Of a DNA stretch of 64,000 nucleotides, positions 35,448 to 44,310 are shown piece by piece (position 1 is the stretch's first letter; every line of letters begins with the position of its first letter). Under the pieces are notes generated by a model, which worked only from the letters and a program-made list of their open reading frames with translations, did no database searches and was not told the origin of the DNA. Position numbers and translations under genes: made by a program. The stretch lies in the NCBI RefSeq assembly GCF_000878195.1, contig NZ_JXST01000007.1, positions 1 through 64,000 on the forward strand, read 5' to 3'. The stretch is from Mycolicibacterium llatzerense. Lineage in GTDB: Bacteria > Actinomycetota > Actinomycetes > Mycobacteriales > Mycobacteriaceae.

Positions 35448-36602
35448 TCAGTACGATCGTGGCAGGTTGAGGCTGTGCTGTGCCACGTAGTTGAGGATCA
35501 TCTCTCGGCTGATCGGCGCGGTCCGCATCAGCCGTGCCGGGCCCCAGAGAGTGGCCAGCCCGTACTCGGTGGCCAACCCGTTGCCGCCGTGGGTCTGGAT
35601 CGCCTGGTCGAGGGCGAGGATGCCCGCCTCGGCCGCAGCGTATTTGGCCATGTTCGACGCCTCCGCGGAACCGGGATCGCCGGCGTCGTGCAATGAGGCC
35701 GCCCGCTGGGTCATCAGCCGGGCCAGCTCCAGCTGGATTTTAGCGTGCGCAAGCGGGTGGGACAGGCCCTGGTGGGCTCCGATCGGCACGTCCCAGACCT
35801 TGCGCTCGCGCGCGTAGGCAGAGGCCTTGTCCAGCGCGTAGCGGCCGATGCCGTTTCCCAGGGCGGCGCCCATGATGCGTTCGGGGTTGAGGCCCATGAA
35901 TACCTGACGCAAACCGTCGTTTTCCGCGCCGATCAGGTTCTCGGCCGGCACCCGCACGTCGTCGAAGAACAGCGTGAACTGCTTTTCAGGTGTCACCGCC
36001 TGTACCGGGATGAGGGTCTTGGTCAGCCCGGGCGCGTCGGTCGGGACCACGAGCAGGCTCAGCCGTCCGCGTCCGCGGTCGTCGGTCGCGGTGCGGGTGA
36101 CGACCAGGATGGCCTCCGCCTCGTCGACGCCGGAAATGTAGTACTTGGTGCCGTTGAGTATCCAATCCCCGCCGACGCGCTTGGCGTAGGTGGAGATGTT
36201 GTGCGAGTTCGAGCCCGCATCCGGCTCGGTGATCGCGAACGCCATGATGACCTCGCCGCTGGCGATGCCCGGCAGCCAGCGTGCCTTGAGTTCGTCGCTG
36301 CCGAAAGCCTGGATGATCGTGCCGCAGATGGTGGGGGAGACCACCGTCATCAGCAGCGGGCAGCCGGCCGCGGCCAGTTCCTCACCGACGATCTGCATGT
36401 CGTAGATGCCGCCGCCACCGCCGCCGTACTCCTCGGCGATGTTGATCCCGAGGAACCCCTGTTCCCCGACGGCGTGCCAGAGTTCCGAACTCTTTTCCCC
36501 GCCGAGCGACTTGGCCACGTAGTAGTCGTGCCCGAAGTCCTTGGCGATCTCGGACACGGCCTTGCGCAGCGCTCGCCGCTCCTCGGTCTCGTGCAGTTCC
36601 AT
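35448..36602 (-). CDS. Acyl-CoA dehydrogenase (FadE type)
   Basis: The protein has 384 aa. FAD-dependent alpha,beta-dehydrogenation of an acyl-CoA. ACAD landmarks: F-A-I-T-E-P-D-A-G-S-N near residue 121 (FAD), W-I-L-N-G-T-K-Y-Y-I-S-G and the C-terminal Q-T-H-G-G-N-G-L-A-T-E-Y-G. The end M-R-T-A-P-I-S-R-E-M-I-L-N-Y-V-A replaces the usual G-G-x-x-E-I, so the base residue needs checking. It lies 58 bp after accA. By context an isovaleryl-CoA or citronellyl-CoA-like dehydrogenase feeding the carboxylase. Confidence 0.88.
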   Translation of the reverse strand: MELHETEERRALRKAVSEIAKDFGHDYYVAKSLGGEKSSELWHAVGEQGFLGINIAEEYGGGGGGIYDMQIVGEELAAAGCPLLMTVVSPTICGTIIQAFGSDELKARWLPGIASGEVIMAFAITEPDAGSNSHNISTYAKRVGGDWILNGTKYYISGVDEAEAILVVTRTATDDRGRGRLSLLVVPTDAPGLTKTLIPVQAVTPEKQFTLFFDDVRVPAENLIGAENDGLRQVFMGLNPERIMGAALGNGIGRYALDKASAYARERKVWDVPIGAHQGLSHPLAHAKIQLELARLMTQRAASLHDAGDPGSAEASNMAKYAAAEAGILALDQAIQTHGGNGLATEYGLATLWGPARLMRTAPISREMILNYVAQHSLNLPRSY

Positions 36603-36660
36603 ACCGCTCTCCTACTTCGATGTCACCGGCCACCGGGGCCGGTGACGGGTCCGATGGTGC

Positions 36661-38682
36661 TCAATCCTGATCTGCACCGGCGGCCGCTCCGACCACCGCG
36701 AGGGCATCGCCGGTGGACACTTGCTGACCCACCTCGACCGAAAGCTCGGCGACGATCCCGTCGATTGGGCTGACGATGGTGTGTTCCATCTTCATCGCCT
36801 CCACCACCACCAGCGCCTGCCCGGCCGTCACGACGTCGCCCGCGGCGACGGGCAGCCGGATCACCGAACCCGGCATAGGCGCCGTCAGCGAGCCCGCCGG
36901 CTTTAGCGCGCTCGGGTCCAGGAACCGTGGTACCTGCGTAAACGCAGTGGACCCGGCAGGGCTGTCGACATAGGCAATGTCGGCGTCGAGGACGACGTCG
37001 TAGCCGCGCCGCACCCCGCCGGTCTCCAGGACCACCCGGTCCGGCCGCTGCACGAGCACGCTGACGTCTTCGACGGGCTTGCCGTCGACTTCGACCTCGA
37101 CGCCGTCGCGGAGCAGCGCATAGCCCACCCGACGCTCGCGGCCGTCGGCGGTCAGCCATCCGGTGGACTGCAGTTGGGACGGGTTGTTGCGCCACCCGGC
37201 AGGCAGCGTCGGCTGGACGGGGGCCGCCGCGCGGCGTCCCGCGACCTGGGCGAGTGTGGCCGCGATGGCGTGCAAGCCCTCCCCGTCGCGGTCGATGAGG
37301 GCTGCGCCGAGGTCGGCCACGTCGTGGCGGTCGAGGAACCCGGTGTCGGTGCCGCGTCCGGCGAACTCGTCGTGGCGCAGAACGCGAACCAGCAGATCCC
37401 GGTTGGTGGTGAGTCCGTGGATCCGGGCGCCGGCGAGCGCGGCGGACAGCGCGCCGAGCGCCTCGGCGCGGGTGGGCGCCCAGGCGATCACCTTGGCCAG
37501 CATGGCGTCATAGTGGTGGCTGACCACCGAGCCGTCGCGCACGCCGGAGTCCACCCGGACCCCGACGTGGTCGGGGATCTGCATCGTGCGCAGCGTTCCG
37601 GTCTGCGGCAGGTAGCCCTTCGTGGGGTCCTCGGCGTAGAGCCGGGCCTCGACCGCGTGGCCGGTGATCCGCGGCTTGCTCACCTCGGCAGGCAGTGGCC
37701 GACCCATCGCCACCAGCAACTGCAGGCGCACGAGGTCGAGCCCGGTGACGAGTTCGGTGACCGGGTGCTCGACCTGCAGCCGGGTGTTCATCTCCAGGAA
37801 GGCGAACGTCCCGTCGTCATCGCCGCCGTTCGCGTCGAGGACGAACTCGACCGTTCCGGCCCCGACGTAACCCACGGCCTGTGCCGCCGCGACCGCCGCC
37901 GCGCCCATCCGGGCGCGCAGGTCGTCGTCGACGACGGGCGAGGGCGCCTCCTCGATGACCTTTTGGTGGCGGCGCTGCACCGAGCACTCCCGCTCGAACA
38001 GCGAGACAACCGTGCCGTGCATGTCGGCCAACAGCTGGATCTCAACGTGGCGGGGACGCTGCACGTACCGCTCGAGGAACACCGTGCCGTCCGAGAACGC
38101 CGACATCGCCTCGCGCGAGGCCGAGGCCACGGCTCCGTCGAGGTCGTCGGCCGACTCGACAACCCGCATGCCGCGCCCGCCGCCACCCGCGCTCGCCTTG
38201 ACCAGCAGCGGGTAGCCGATCTCGGCGCCGAGCTTGCGCAGCTTGTCGGGGTCCAGGCCGGTCGCGTCGCCGCCCGGGAGAACCGGCACGCCCGCATCGG
38301 CCATCATCGCCTTGGCCGTCAGCTTGGAACCCATCGCGTCGATGGCATCCGGCGGCGGGCCGACGAACACGAGCCCGGCGTCGGCGCAGGCCCGCGCGAA
38401 GCCGGCGTTCTCCGACATGAAGCCGTAGCCGGGATGCACGGCGTCGGCGCCGGTGAGGAGGGCGGCGGCGATCACCCGGTCACCGTCGAGGTAGGTCTCC
38501 GCCGGCGAGGAACCCGGTAGCCGGACGGCCTCGTCGGCATCGTCCACGTGCCAGGCGTCGGCGTCGGCGTCGGAGTACACGGCGACGGTCGCGATGCCGA
38601 GTTCGCGACAGGTGCGAAACACGCGTCGGGCGATCTCTCCCCGGTTGGCCACCAGCAGCTTCTTGATCACGGGCATCGCCAT
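36661..38682 (-). CDS. Biotin-dependent acyl-CoA carboxylase alpha subunit (BC + BCCP)
   Basis: The protein has 673 aa. ATG 38682 shares one base with the accD stop (TGATG); a GTG one codon earlier is also open. Biotin carboxylase domain, residues 1-450: L-V-A-N-R-G-E-I-A-R-R-V at the start, ATP-grasp loop K-A-S-A-G-G-G-G-R-G-M, E-M-N-T-R-L-Q-V-E-H-P-V-T-E. A linking domain of about 130 aa follows. The C-terminal biotinyl domain has V-V-E-A-M-K-M-E-H-T, with the biotinylated Lys in A-M-K-M. Length and layout match the MCC/geranyl-CoA carboxylase type (AccA1-like), not acetyl-CoA carboxylase. Confidence 0.92.
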   Translation of the reverse strand: MAMPVIKKLLVANRGEIARRVFRTCRELGIATVAVYSDADADAWHVDDADEAVRLPGSSPAETYLDGDRVIAAALLTGADAVHPGYGFMSENAGFARACADAGLVFVGPPPDAIDAMGSKLTAKAMMADAGVPVLPGGDATGLDPDKLRKLGAEIGYPLLVKASAGGGGRGMRVVESADDLDGAVASASREAMSAFSDGTVFLERYVQRPRHVEIQLLADMHGTVVSLFERECSVQRRHQKVIEEAPSPVVDDDLRARMGAAAVAAAQAVGYVGAGTVEFVLDANGGDDDGTFAFLEMNTRLQVEHPVTELVTGLDLVRLQLLVAMGRPLPAEVSKPRITGHAVEARLYAEDPTKGYLPQTGTLRTMQIPDHVGVRVDSGVRDGSVVSHHYDAMLAKVIAWAPTRAEALGALSAALAGARIHGLTTNRDLLVRVLRHDEFAGRGTDTGFLDRHDVADLGAALIDRDGEGLHAIAATLAQVAGRRAAAPVQPTLPAGWRNNPSQLQSTGWLTADGRERRVGYALLRDGVEVEVDGKPVEDVSVLVQRPDRVVLETGGVRRGYDVVLDADIAYVDSPAGSTAFTQVPRFLDPSALKPAGSLTAPMPGSVIRLPVAAGDVVTAGQALVVVEAMKMEHTIVSPIDGIVAELSVEVGQQVSTGDALAVVGAAAGADQD

Positions 38683-40301
38683 CACATCCGGAACACGCCG
38701 TAGCCACGCTGGCCACGGATCTCGCTGTTGTGGACCACGGAAAGGCAGAACCCGAGAACGGTACGGGTGTCGCGCGGGTCGATGATCCCGTCGTCGTAGA
38801 GCCTGCCGCTGTTGGCCAGCGCCAACGACTCACGCTCGATCTGGCCCTCGACGGCAGCGCGCATCTGGGCGTCGGCCTCCTCGTCGAACGGGAGCCCCCG
38901 GTCGGCGGCCGACTCGCGGGCCACGATCGACAGCACGCCCGCGAGCTGGGCCGGGCCCATGACGGCCGAACGCGAGTTGGGCCAGGTGAACAGGAAGCGG
39001 GGAGAGTAGGACCGCCCGCACATCCCGTAATTGCCCGCACCGTAGGACGCGCCCATCACGATCGTCAGGTGTGGGACAGCGCTGTTGGAGACGGCGTTGA
39101 TCATCTTCGCGCCGTCCTTGATGATGCCACCCTGCTCGTACTCCGCGCCGACCATGTAGCCGGTGGTGTTCTGCAGAAACACCAGTGGCGTGTCGATCTG
39201 GTTCGCCAGCTGAATAAACTGGGCGGCCTTCTCCGCCTCCTCGCTGAACAGGATTCCGCGCGCGTTGGCAAGGATCCCTACCGGGTATCCGTGGATCGAG
39301 GCCCAACCGGTGACCAGCGAGGTGCCGTATAGCGGCTTGAACTCGTCGAAGGCGGACCCGTCCACGATTCGGGCGATGACATCACGTGGGTCGAAGGGAA
39401 CCTTCGGGTCCACCGAAGCGATCCCGAGGAGTTGGTCGGGGTCTCGCAGCGGGGGGGTCGGTGGCTGTGTCGGGCCGGGCCCGAGCTTGCGCCAGTTCAG
39501 TCTGGCCATGATGCGCCGCCCGATCCGGATGGCGTCCTGCTCGTCCTCGGCCATGTAGTCGGCCAGCCCGGAGGTGCGGGCGTGCATGTCGGCGCCGCCG
39601 AGCGACTCGTCGTCGGACACTTCGCCGGTCGCCATCTTCACCAGCGGCGGACCACCGAGGAAGACCTTGGACCGGTTGCGGACCATCACCACGTAATCAC
39701 ACATGCCGGGGATGTACGCGCCGCCTGCCGTCGAGTTACCGAATACCAGCGCCAGTGTCGGCAGGCCCTGCGCGCTGTGCTGGGTGAGGTCGTTGAATAG
39801 CTGGCCCCCGGGCACGAAGATCTCGGCCTGCGTGGGCAGGTCCGCCCCGCCCGACTCGACGACGTTGATGATGGGCAGCCGGTTCTCGCGGGCGACTGCC
39901 ATGCCCCGGAACACTTTTCGGAAGGTGTAGGGGTTCGAGGCTCCGCCGCGCACGGTCGGGTCGTGCGCGATGATCATCGACTCGACGCCTTCGACGATGC
40001 CGATGCCGACCACAACGCTGCCGCCCACCGGAAACTTCGTGCCCCACGCCGCGAACGGACAGAGTTCCAGGAAGGCCGTGTCGGGGTCGATGAGCAGCTC
40101 GACGCGCTCCCGAGCCAGCATCTTGCCGCGGCTACGGTGCCGGGCGACGTACTTCTCGCCGCCGCCACCGTTGGCCAGCGCCAGCTGTTCGGCGAGCGCA
40201 TGGAGCTGCGCGATGAGTCCCTCGCGATTCTCGAGGTATACCGGCGCGCGGGTGTCGACCCGGTCGGGCAGGACGTCAATCAACTTTCCTCCAGGTGACA
40301 T
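38682..40301 (-). CDS. Acyl-CoA carboxylase beta subunit (carboxyltransferase, MCC/GCC type)
   Basis: The protein has 539 aa from ATG 40301; a TTG at 40283 (residue 7) sits behind GGAGGAAAG and is a real alternative. Carboxyltransferase crotonase-like halves: G-R-G-K-M-L-A-R-E-R-V-E-L-L-I-D-P near residue 60, F-G-N-S-T-A-G-G-A-Y-I-P-G near 185, and N-T-T-G-Y-M-V-G-A-E-Y-E-Q-G-G-I-I-K-D-G-A-K near 375-397, characteristic of methylcrotonyl-CoA and geranyl-CoA carboxylases. It is coupled to the alpha subunit gene by a one-base overlap. Divergent from a second fadE. Confidence 0.92.
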   Translation of the reverse strand: MSPGGKLIDVLPDRVDTRAPVYLENREGLIAQLHALAEQLALANGGGGEKYVARHRSRGKMLARERVELLIDPDTAFLELCPFAAWGTKFPVGGSVVVGIGIVEGVESMIIAHDPTVRGGASNPYTFRKVFRGMAVARENRLPIINVVESGGADLPTQAEIFVPGGQLFNDLTQHSAQGLPTLALVFGNSTAGGAYIPGMCDYVVMVRNRSKVFLGGPPLVKMATGEVSDDESLGGADMHARTSGLADYMAEDEQDAIRIGRRIMARLNWRKLGPGPTQPPTPPLRDPDQLLGIASVDPKVPFDPRDVIARIVDGSAFDEFKPLYGTSLVTGWASIHGYPVGILANARGILFSEEAEKAAQFIQLANQIDTPLVFLQNTTGYMVGAEYEQGGIIKDGAKMINAVSNSAVPHLTIVMGASYGAGNYGMCGRSYSPRFLFTWPNSRSAVMGPAQLAGVLSIVARESAADRGLPFDEEADAQMRAAVEGQIERESLALANSGRLYDDGIIDPRDTRTVLGFCLSVVHNSEIRGQRGYGVFRM

Positions 40302-40410
40302 CAACGTCGATCTCCTGACACGCTACGTTATCGGTCATTAACATTCGACGACAATGGGGTCGACGTGGCAATCGTGCCGTCCCCGAGTGATCACAGCAGG
40401 AGCAACTCAC
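40302..40410. promoter_or_regulatory. Divergent promoter region, carboxylase operon / fadE
   Basis: This 109-bp gap contains GTTA-N8-TAAC (about 40328-40343), an AT-rich symmetric element that could be an operator. No regulator gene is immediately adjacent; the nearest TetR is at 41737. Confidence 0.3.
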
Positions 40411-41589
40411 ATGAAACAGCCGGATCAGCGGGAAGCGGAGGCGGCCGCAGCCGACCCGTGGATGACGCCCGAGCGCATCTCGTTGCGCAACCTCGCCATG
40501 TCGTTCACCCAGAAGGAGATCGTTCCTCACCTGCAAGACTGGGAGGACGCCGGAGAACTCCCTAGAGAACTCCACCGCCGCGCAGCCGCAGCGGGGTTGC
40601 TGGGCATCGGGTTCGCGGAAGAGATCGGTGGCTCCGGCGGTGACCTGCGCGACCTGGTGCTGCTCACCGAGGCCGTGATGGAGGCCGGCGGCTCCTCGGG
40701 CTTGCTGGCCAGCCTACTTACGCATCACATCGCAGTGCCCCATATGGCCGCGCAGGGCGATCCCGAGCAGATCCGCAGCTTCGTGGTGCCGACCCTGGCC
40801 GGGGAGAAGATCGGCAGCCTCGGCATCACCGAACCCGACACCGGTTCTGACGTCGCCGGCATCCGTACTACCGCACGGCGCGACGGCGACCATTACGTGG
40901 TCAACGGTGCGAAGCTGTTCATCACCTCGGGTGTCCGCGCCGATTTCGTGACCACCGCCGTGCGTACCGGCGGCCCGGGCCCGTCGGGGATTTCACTGCT
41001 CGTGGTGGAGCGTGGCGCCGCGGGTTTCGCGGTCTCGCGGACACTGAAGAAGATGGGCTGGCTGTGCTCCGACACCGCTGAACTCGGATTCAGCGACGTG
41101 CGCGTGCCGGTGGTCAATCTGGTTGGCCCCGAAGGCAGCGGATTCCTGCAGATCATGCAACAGTTCCAAGTCGAACGTGCTTTCATCGCCGTCCAGTGCT
41201 ACGCCACGGCCCAGCGCTGCCTCGACCTGACGCTGGAGTGGGTCAAGCAGCGCGAAACCTTCGGTCGACCGCTATCCACCCGACAGGTGGTGCGGCACAA
41301 GATCGTCGACATGGCCACGGCCGTAGACGTTGCCCGTACCTATACCCGCGCCGCCGTGGACCGCATCATCGCGGGTGACACCGACGTGCGGATGGTCTCG
41401 ATGGCGAAGAACCAGGCCGTGGAAGCCTGTGCGCTTGCCGTCGACACCGCCGTGCAGCTCTACGGTGGCATGGGCTATCTGCGCGAGACCGAGGTCGAAC
41501 GGCACTATCGCGATTCGCGCATCCTGGGTATCGGGGGCGGCACCACCGAAATCATGAAGGAGATCATCGCCAAGCAGATTGGCCTCTGA
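40411..41589 (+). CDS. Acyl-CoA dehydrogenase (second FadE of the module)
   Basis: The protein has 392 aa. ATG 40411 has CAGGAGCA upstream. Clear ACAD: L-G-I-T-E-P-D-T-G-S-D near residue 138, V-N-G-A-K-L-F-I-T-S-G, Q-L-Y-G-G-M-G-Y-L-R-E-T-E-V-E-R-H-Y-R-D-S-R near 355 and I-G-G-G-T-T-E-I-M-K-E-I-I-A. The G-M-G-Y region with E in the following helix resembles short/branched-chain or citronellyl-CoA dehydrogenases. Divergent from accD and so probably co-regulated with the carboxylase. Confidence 0.9.
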   Translation: MKQPDQREAEAAAADPWMTPERISLRNLAMSFTQKEIVPHLQDWEDAGELPRELHRRAAAAGLLGIGFAEEIGGSGGDLRDLVLLTEAVMEAGGSSGLLASLLTHHIAVPHMAAQGDPEQIRSFVVPTLAGEKIGSLGITEPDTGSDVAGIRTTARRDGDHYVVNGAKLFITSGVRADFVTTAVRTGGPGPSGISLLVVERGAAGFAVSRTLKKMGWLCSDTAELGFSDVRVPVVNLVGPEGSGFLQIMQQFQVERAFIAVQCYATAQRCLDLTLEWVKQRETFGRPLSTRQVVRHKIVDMATAVDVARTYTRAAVDRIIAGDTDVRMVSMAKNQAVEACALAVDTAVQLYGGMGYLRETEVERHYRDSRILGIGGGTTEIMKEIIAKQIGL

Positions 41590-41736
41590 GTGAAGCCGCC
41601 ATTCGACAGCAGGAGCGTCGGCTTGGCAGGTCGACGAGACGGACCTTCCACCGTTTCTAAGGTAAGTCAACGGTGTGTCACGCCCCCTGCGGCCAATGCA
41701 GCCTTCGCCACCGGGAAATTGCATCCCGAGTACCAG

Positions 41737-42378
41737 CTAGCGAGACGTATCAACCACGTAGCGGCGAGCCAGTGTTTCAGCAAGTCTGCTCGTATGTTCG
41801 ACGATGTCGACTTGACTTACGTCGACGAGTAGTCCTGCGTGCCAGGCGCTGATCAGTTCGACGAAGCCGCCGACCGCTACAAACGTGTCCATGCGCAAGG
41901 CCATTTCGTCTGCGTCAGGCTTCAGATGCGGCTTGCTGGCGGCCATGACGAGCTGGGTGGCTTCCTGCAAGGCCACCGCACGACGATCTTGCAATGTTGA
42001 ACTGCCGACGTGTTGCGTCAGCAGAATCTGGGCTCGGCCGGCATCTTGCGAAATGCGGAGGACGACGATCGAGATCGCGGCGCGAATGGTCTCGACAGGT
42101 GGTTGACCGACGCGTTCGGCAAACGTTGCTGAAACCTCGCCGAGCATCTGGTTTCGGACACCGTCCCACGCTGCTACGAGCAACTCATCGCGGGTCTTGA
42201 ACTCCTCATAGTAATAGCGGTCGTTCAGCGCGGCTCTGGAGCAGACCCCACGCATGGTAACCGCTGCCCATCCGCTTTCCGTCCAGATATCTGTTGCGGC
42301 GGCGACTAGGCGCTGCCTCCGGTCAGCCCGTCGTTCGGCGCCTGTACGCCCGCCCCACCTTGCTGCCTTTGTCCGCAC
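41737..42378 (-). CDS. TetR regulator (paralogue of the one at 22163), divergent from SDR
   Basis: The protein has 213 aa and is near-identical in plan to the regulator at 22163-22804: same length, same W-G-G-R-T-G-A-E-R-R opening, same HTH with N-D-R-Y-Y-Y-E-E-F-K-T-R-D-E-L and same C-terminal E-H-T-S-R-L-A-E-T-L-A. Start is GTG 42378 directly after CAAGATG-type promoter sequence, suggesting a leaderless mRNA. CTTTGTC (42367-42373) and GACAAAG (42390-42396) form an inverted repeat across the start. Probable control of the divergent SDR-diiron-BVMO genes. Confidence 0.8.
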   Translation of the reverse strand: MRTKAARWGGRTGAERRADRRQRLVAAATDIWTESGWAAVTMRGVCSRAALNDRYYYEEFKTRDELLVAAWDGVRNQMLGEVSATFAERVGQPPVETIRAAISIVVLRISQDAGRAQILLTQHVGSSTLQDRRAVALQEATQLVMAASKPHLKPDADEMALRMDTFVAVGGFVELISAWHAGLLVDVSQVDIVEHTSRLAETLARRYVVDTSR

Positions 42379-42396
42379 GCATACATCTTGACAAAG
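42367..42396. promoter_or_regulatory. Inverted repeat CTTTGTC-N16-GACAAAG across the TetR start
   Basis: Perfect 7-bp arms straddle the TetR GTG (42376-42378) and its -10-like CAAGAT. The 16-bp spacer is long for a simple operator. The paralogue at 22163 keeps TTTG-CAAGATG but not the second arm, which weakens the case. Confidence 0.3.
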
Positions 42397-42518
42397 ACAT
42401 AGCACCCCCGCCAAACTGGTGGCATGCGACCACAATTGTGTTCACTGCCACCAAGCGGCAGCAGATTGGCTTGGTTCACCGGATCAGCATGCTCCGATCT
42501 GCCAAGGACTCGGTACTG

Positions 42519-43355
42519 ATGGATTTCTTGTGGTGGGGCAAGTCGCCTCGCAGAAGTGACCGCGCGAACGCGGTTGTTACAGGGGCTGGCAGTGGAATTG
42601 GTCGCGCTTTTGCGGTAGAGCTCGCCCGCAGAGGCGGGCGGGTGGTATGCGCCGACATCGATCCCGTGCGTGCCAAGGAGACGGTCGGTCTCGTCGTCCA
42701 AGCGGGCGGTGATGGCCTCGACATCGTGTGCGATGTCTCCGATGAAGAACAGGTCCGCGAACTCGCCCACAGCGCTGAAGAGTGGTTTGGGGAGTCGCCC
42801 AGCCTGGTGATCAACAACGCGGGCATCGGAGTCGGTGGCAATGTCATCGGCGCGACGGCTAAACGCGACTGGGAGACGACGCTCTCAATCAACTTGTGGG
42901 GAGTGATCTACGGCTGCGAGATCTTCGTACCGCGGCTTCGCGCGAGGGGCAGCGGCGGAATTATCAACGTCGCGTCGGCTGCAAGTTTCGGAGCGGCGCC
43001 TCGGATGGCTGCCTACAACGTCAGCAAGGCCGGAGTGCTCTCGCTATCCGAGACTTTGGCGGCCGAGCTGAGTGGTACTGGTGTGGCGGTGACTGTACTG
43101 TGCCCGACATTTGTCAAGACCAACATCGTCGATAACCCTGGTATTGAGGAGTCGGCCGCCAAGCTGGCAACGAATTTGATGAAGTGGACCGGCGTGTCGG
43201 CGGAATCGGTGGCGCGCAAAACGTTGGACGCGAACGATCGCGGTCAGTTGCACGTCCTACCCCAAGTCGACGCGAAGATTCTCTGGTTATTTAAGCGGGC
43301 AGTGCCTGCCACGTATACCCGTGCGCTCGGTTTGGTTGAGCGAATCGCGCGCTAA
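42519..43355 (+). CDS. SDR oxidoreductase, first gene of the BVMO cluster
   Basis: The protein has 278 aa. ATG 42519 follows AAGGA; the frame is open upstream without a better site. Cofactor motif T-G-A-G-S-G-I-G near residue 20-27 with D in C-A-D-I-D (NAD preference), N-N-A-G-I-G, S-A-A-S-F-G-A and Y-N-V-S-K catalytic pair. Longer C-terminus ending K-R-A-V-P-A-T-Y-T-R-A-L-G. Likely oxidises a secondary alcohol to the ketone used by the monooxygenases downstream. The diiron-protein gene follows after 31 bp. Confidence 0.85.
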   Translation: MDFLWWGKSPRRSDRANAVVTGAGSGIGRAFAVELARRGGRVVCADIDPVRAKETVGLVVQAGGDGLDIVCDVSDEEQVRELAHSAEEWFGESPSLVINNAGIGVGGNVIGATAKRDWETTLSINLWGVIYGCEIFVPRLRARGSGGIINVASAASFGAAPRMAAYNVSKAGVLSLSETLAAELSGTGVAVTVLCPTFVKTNIVDNPGIEESAAKLATNLMKWTGVSAESVARKTLDANDRGQLHVLPQVDAKILWLFKRAVPATYTRALGLVERIAR

Positions 43356-43386
43356 GTCATTCCAGACAAAGACAAAGGAGACTCCA

Positions 43387-44310
43387 ATGGCATTCAAATA
43401 CAGCGATATGCTCGAGACGATCAAGAATCGGCAGTGGGCGCTGGCCGACATCGATTGGGATGCGCCGGGCGCCGATAAAATCACTGATGAGCAGCGGCCC
43501 GAACTGAAGCAGTTCATGGCTGACGTGGTGTGGATAGAACACGTCGGTGCACGCGCGTTCGCCGCCATGGCGCCGAAAGCGCCGTTCGAGGCTCTAGGTG
43601 ACATCTACCGGTATTTCCATGCCGAGGAGCAGCGGCACGCCAACGCGGAGCTGGCGCTCATGCAGCGGTGGGGGATGCTCGAGGAAGGGGAAATCCCGGT
43701 GCCGAACAAGAATATTCGACTGGTCATCGAGTGGATCGACCGATACGCCGAGGCCCTCCCGCTGACGGTGATCGGAGCGGCGATCCCAGCCTTGGAGACT
43801 GCGCTCGACGGAGCATTGCTCAAGTTCCTTCTCGACGAGGTGCAGGATCCGCTCTGCGCCGAGGTCTTCAACAAGGTCAACAACGACGAATCGCGGCACT
43901 TGGCAGTGGGATTCCAGGTTCTGAACGACCTCGGCGCCAGCCCCATGCGCATTCATGCGACTCAGACGATGGGGGCGCTCATCGACCCGAGAATCCTTCT
44001 CGGCGGCGTCCTCTACGTGCCGTTGCTCACCAGGATGTTGACCAATCTCAACGCCATGGGATTGTCGGAGGAGAAGCTCTACAACGCGGTGATGCGGTAC
44101 GAGAACGTCGGAGATCGTAGTGAGTTCACGCGCCGCGTTCCGGGCTACCACATCTTGAAGGCTCACATGTCCGCCAGCATCAAGCGTTCTCAGCCATTGC
44201 ATTTCATTTCGCAGCGGCTGGGTACCGCGATCGACCACTTCCCCACCGAGGTGCTCGGTAAGTCACCGACGTGGACAGAAGAGCTGACCTACGAACCGGT
44301 GGCCAGATGA
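43387..44310 (+). CDS. Ferritin-like diiron protein, putative oxygenase
   Basis: The protein has 307 aa, preceded by AAAGGAG. A four-helix-bundle ligand set is visible: E51 (W-I-E-H-V), E81-x-x-H84 (E-E-Q-R-H), E137 (A-L-E-T-A-L) and E168-x-x-H171 (N-D-E-S-R-H). This matches the E/ExxH pattern of diiron oxygenases and desaturases. I cannot assign a narrower family or a substrate. The stop overlaps the BVMO1 start by 4 bp (ATGA), so it is translated together with the flavoenzyme and probably acts in the same pathway. Confidence 0.75.
   Translation: MAFKYSDMLETIKNRQWALADIDWDAPGADKITDEQRPELKQFMADVVWIEHVGARAFAAMAPKAPFEALGDIYRYFHAEEQRHANAELALMQRWGMLEEGEIPVPNKNIRLVIEWIDRYAEALPLTVIGAAIPALETALDGALLKFLLDEVQDPLCAEVFNKVNNDESRHLAVGFQVLNDLGASPMRIHATQTMGALIDPRILLGGVLYVPLLTRMLTNLNAMGLSEEKLYNAVMRYENVGDRSEFTRRVPGYHILKAHMSASIKRSQPLHFISQRLGTAIDHFPTEVLGKSPTWTEELTYEPVAR

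Noticed and set aside
35745..36773. Plus-strand open frame of 342 codons opposite the fadE at 35448
   Set aside because: Mirrors the codon periodicity of fadE; Arg/Gly/Asp-rich nonsense sequence with no start site.
37174..38520. Plus-strand open frame of 448 codons opposite the carboxylase alpha gene
   Set aside because: Shadow of a strongly supported gene; no motif in the translation.
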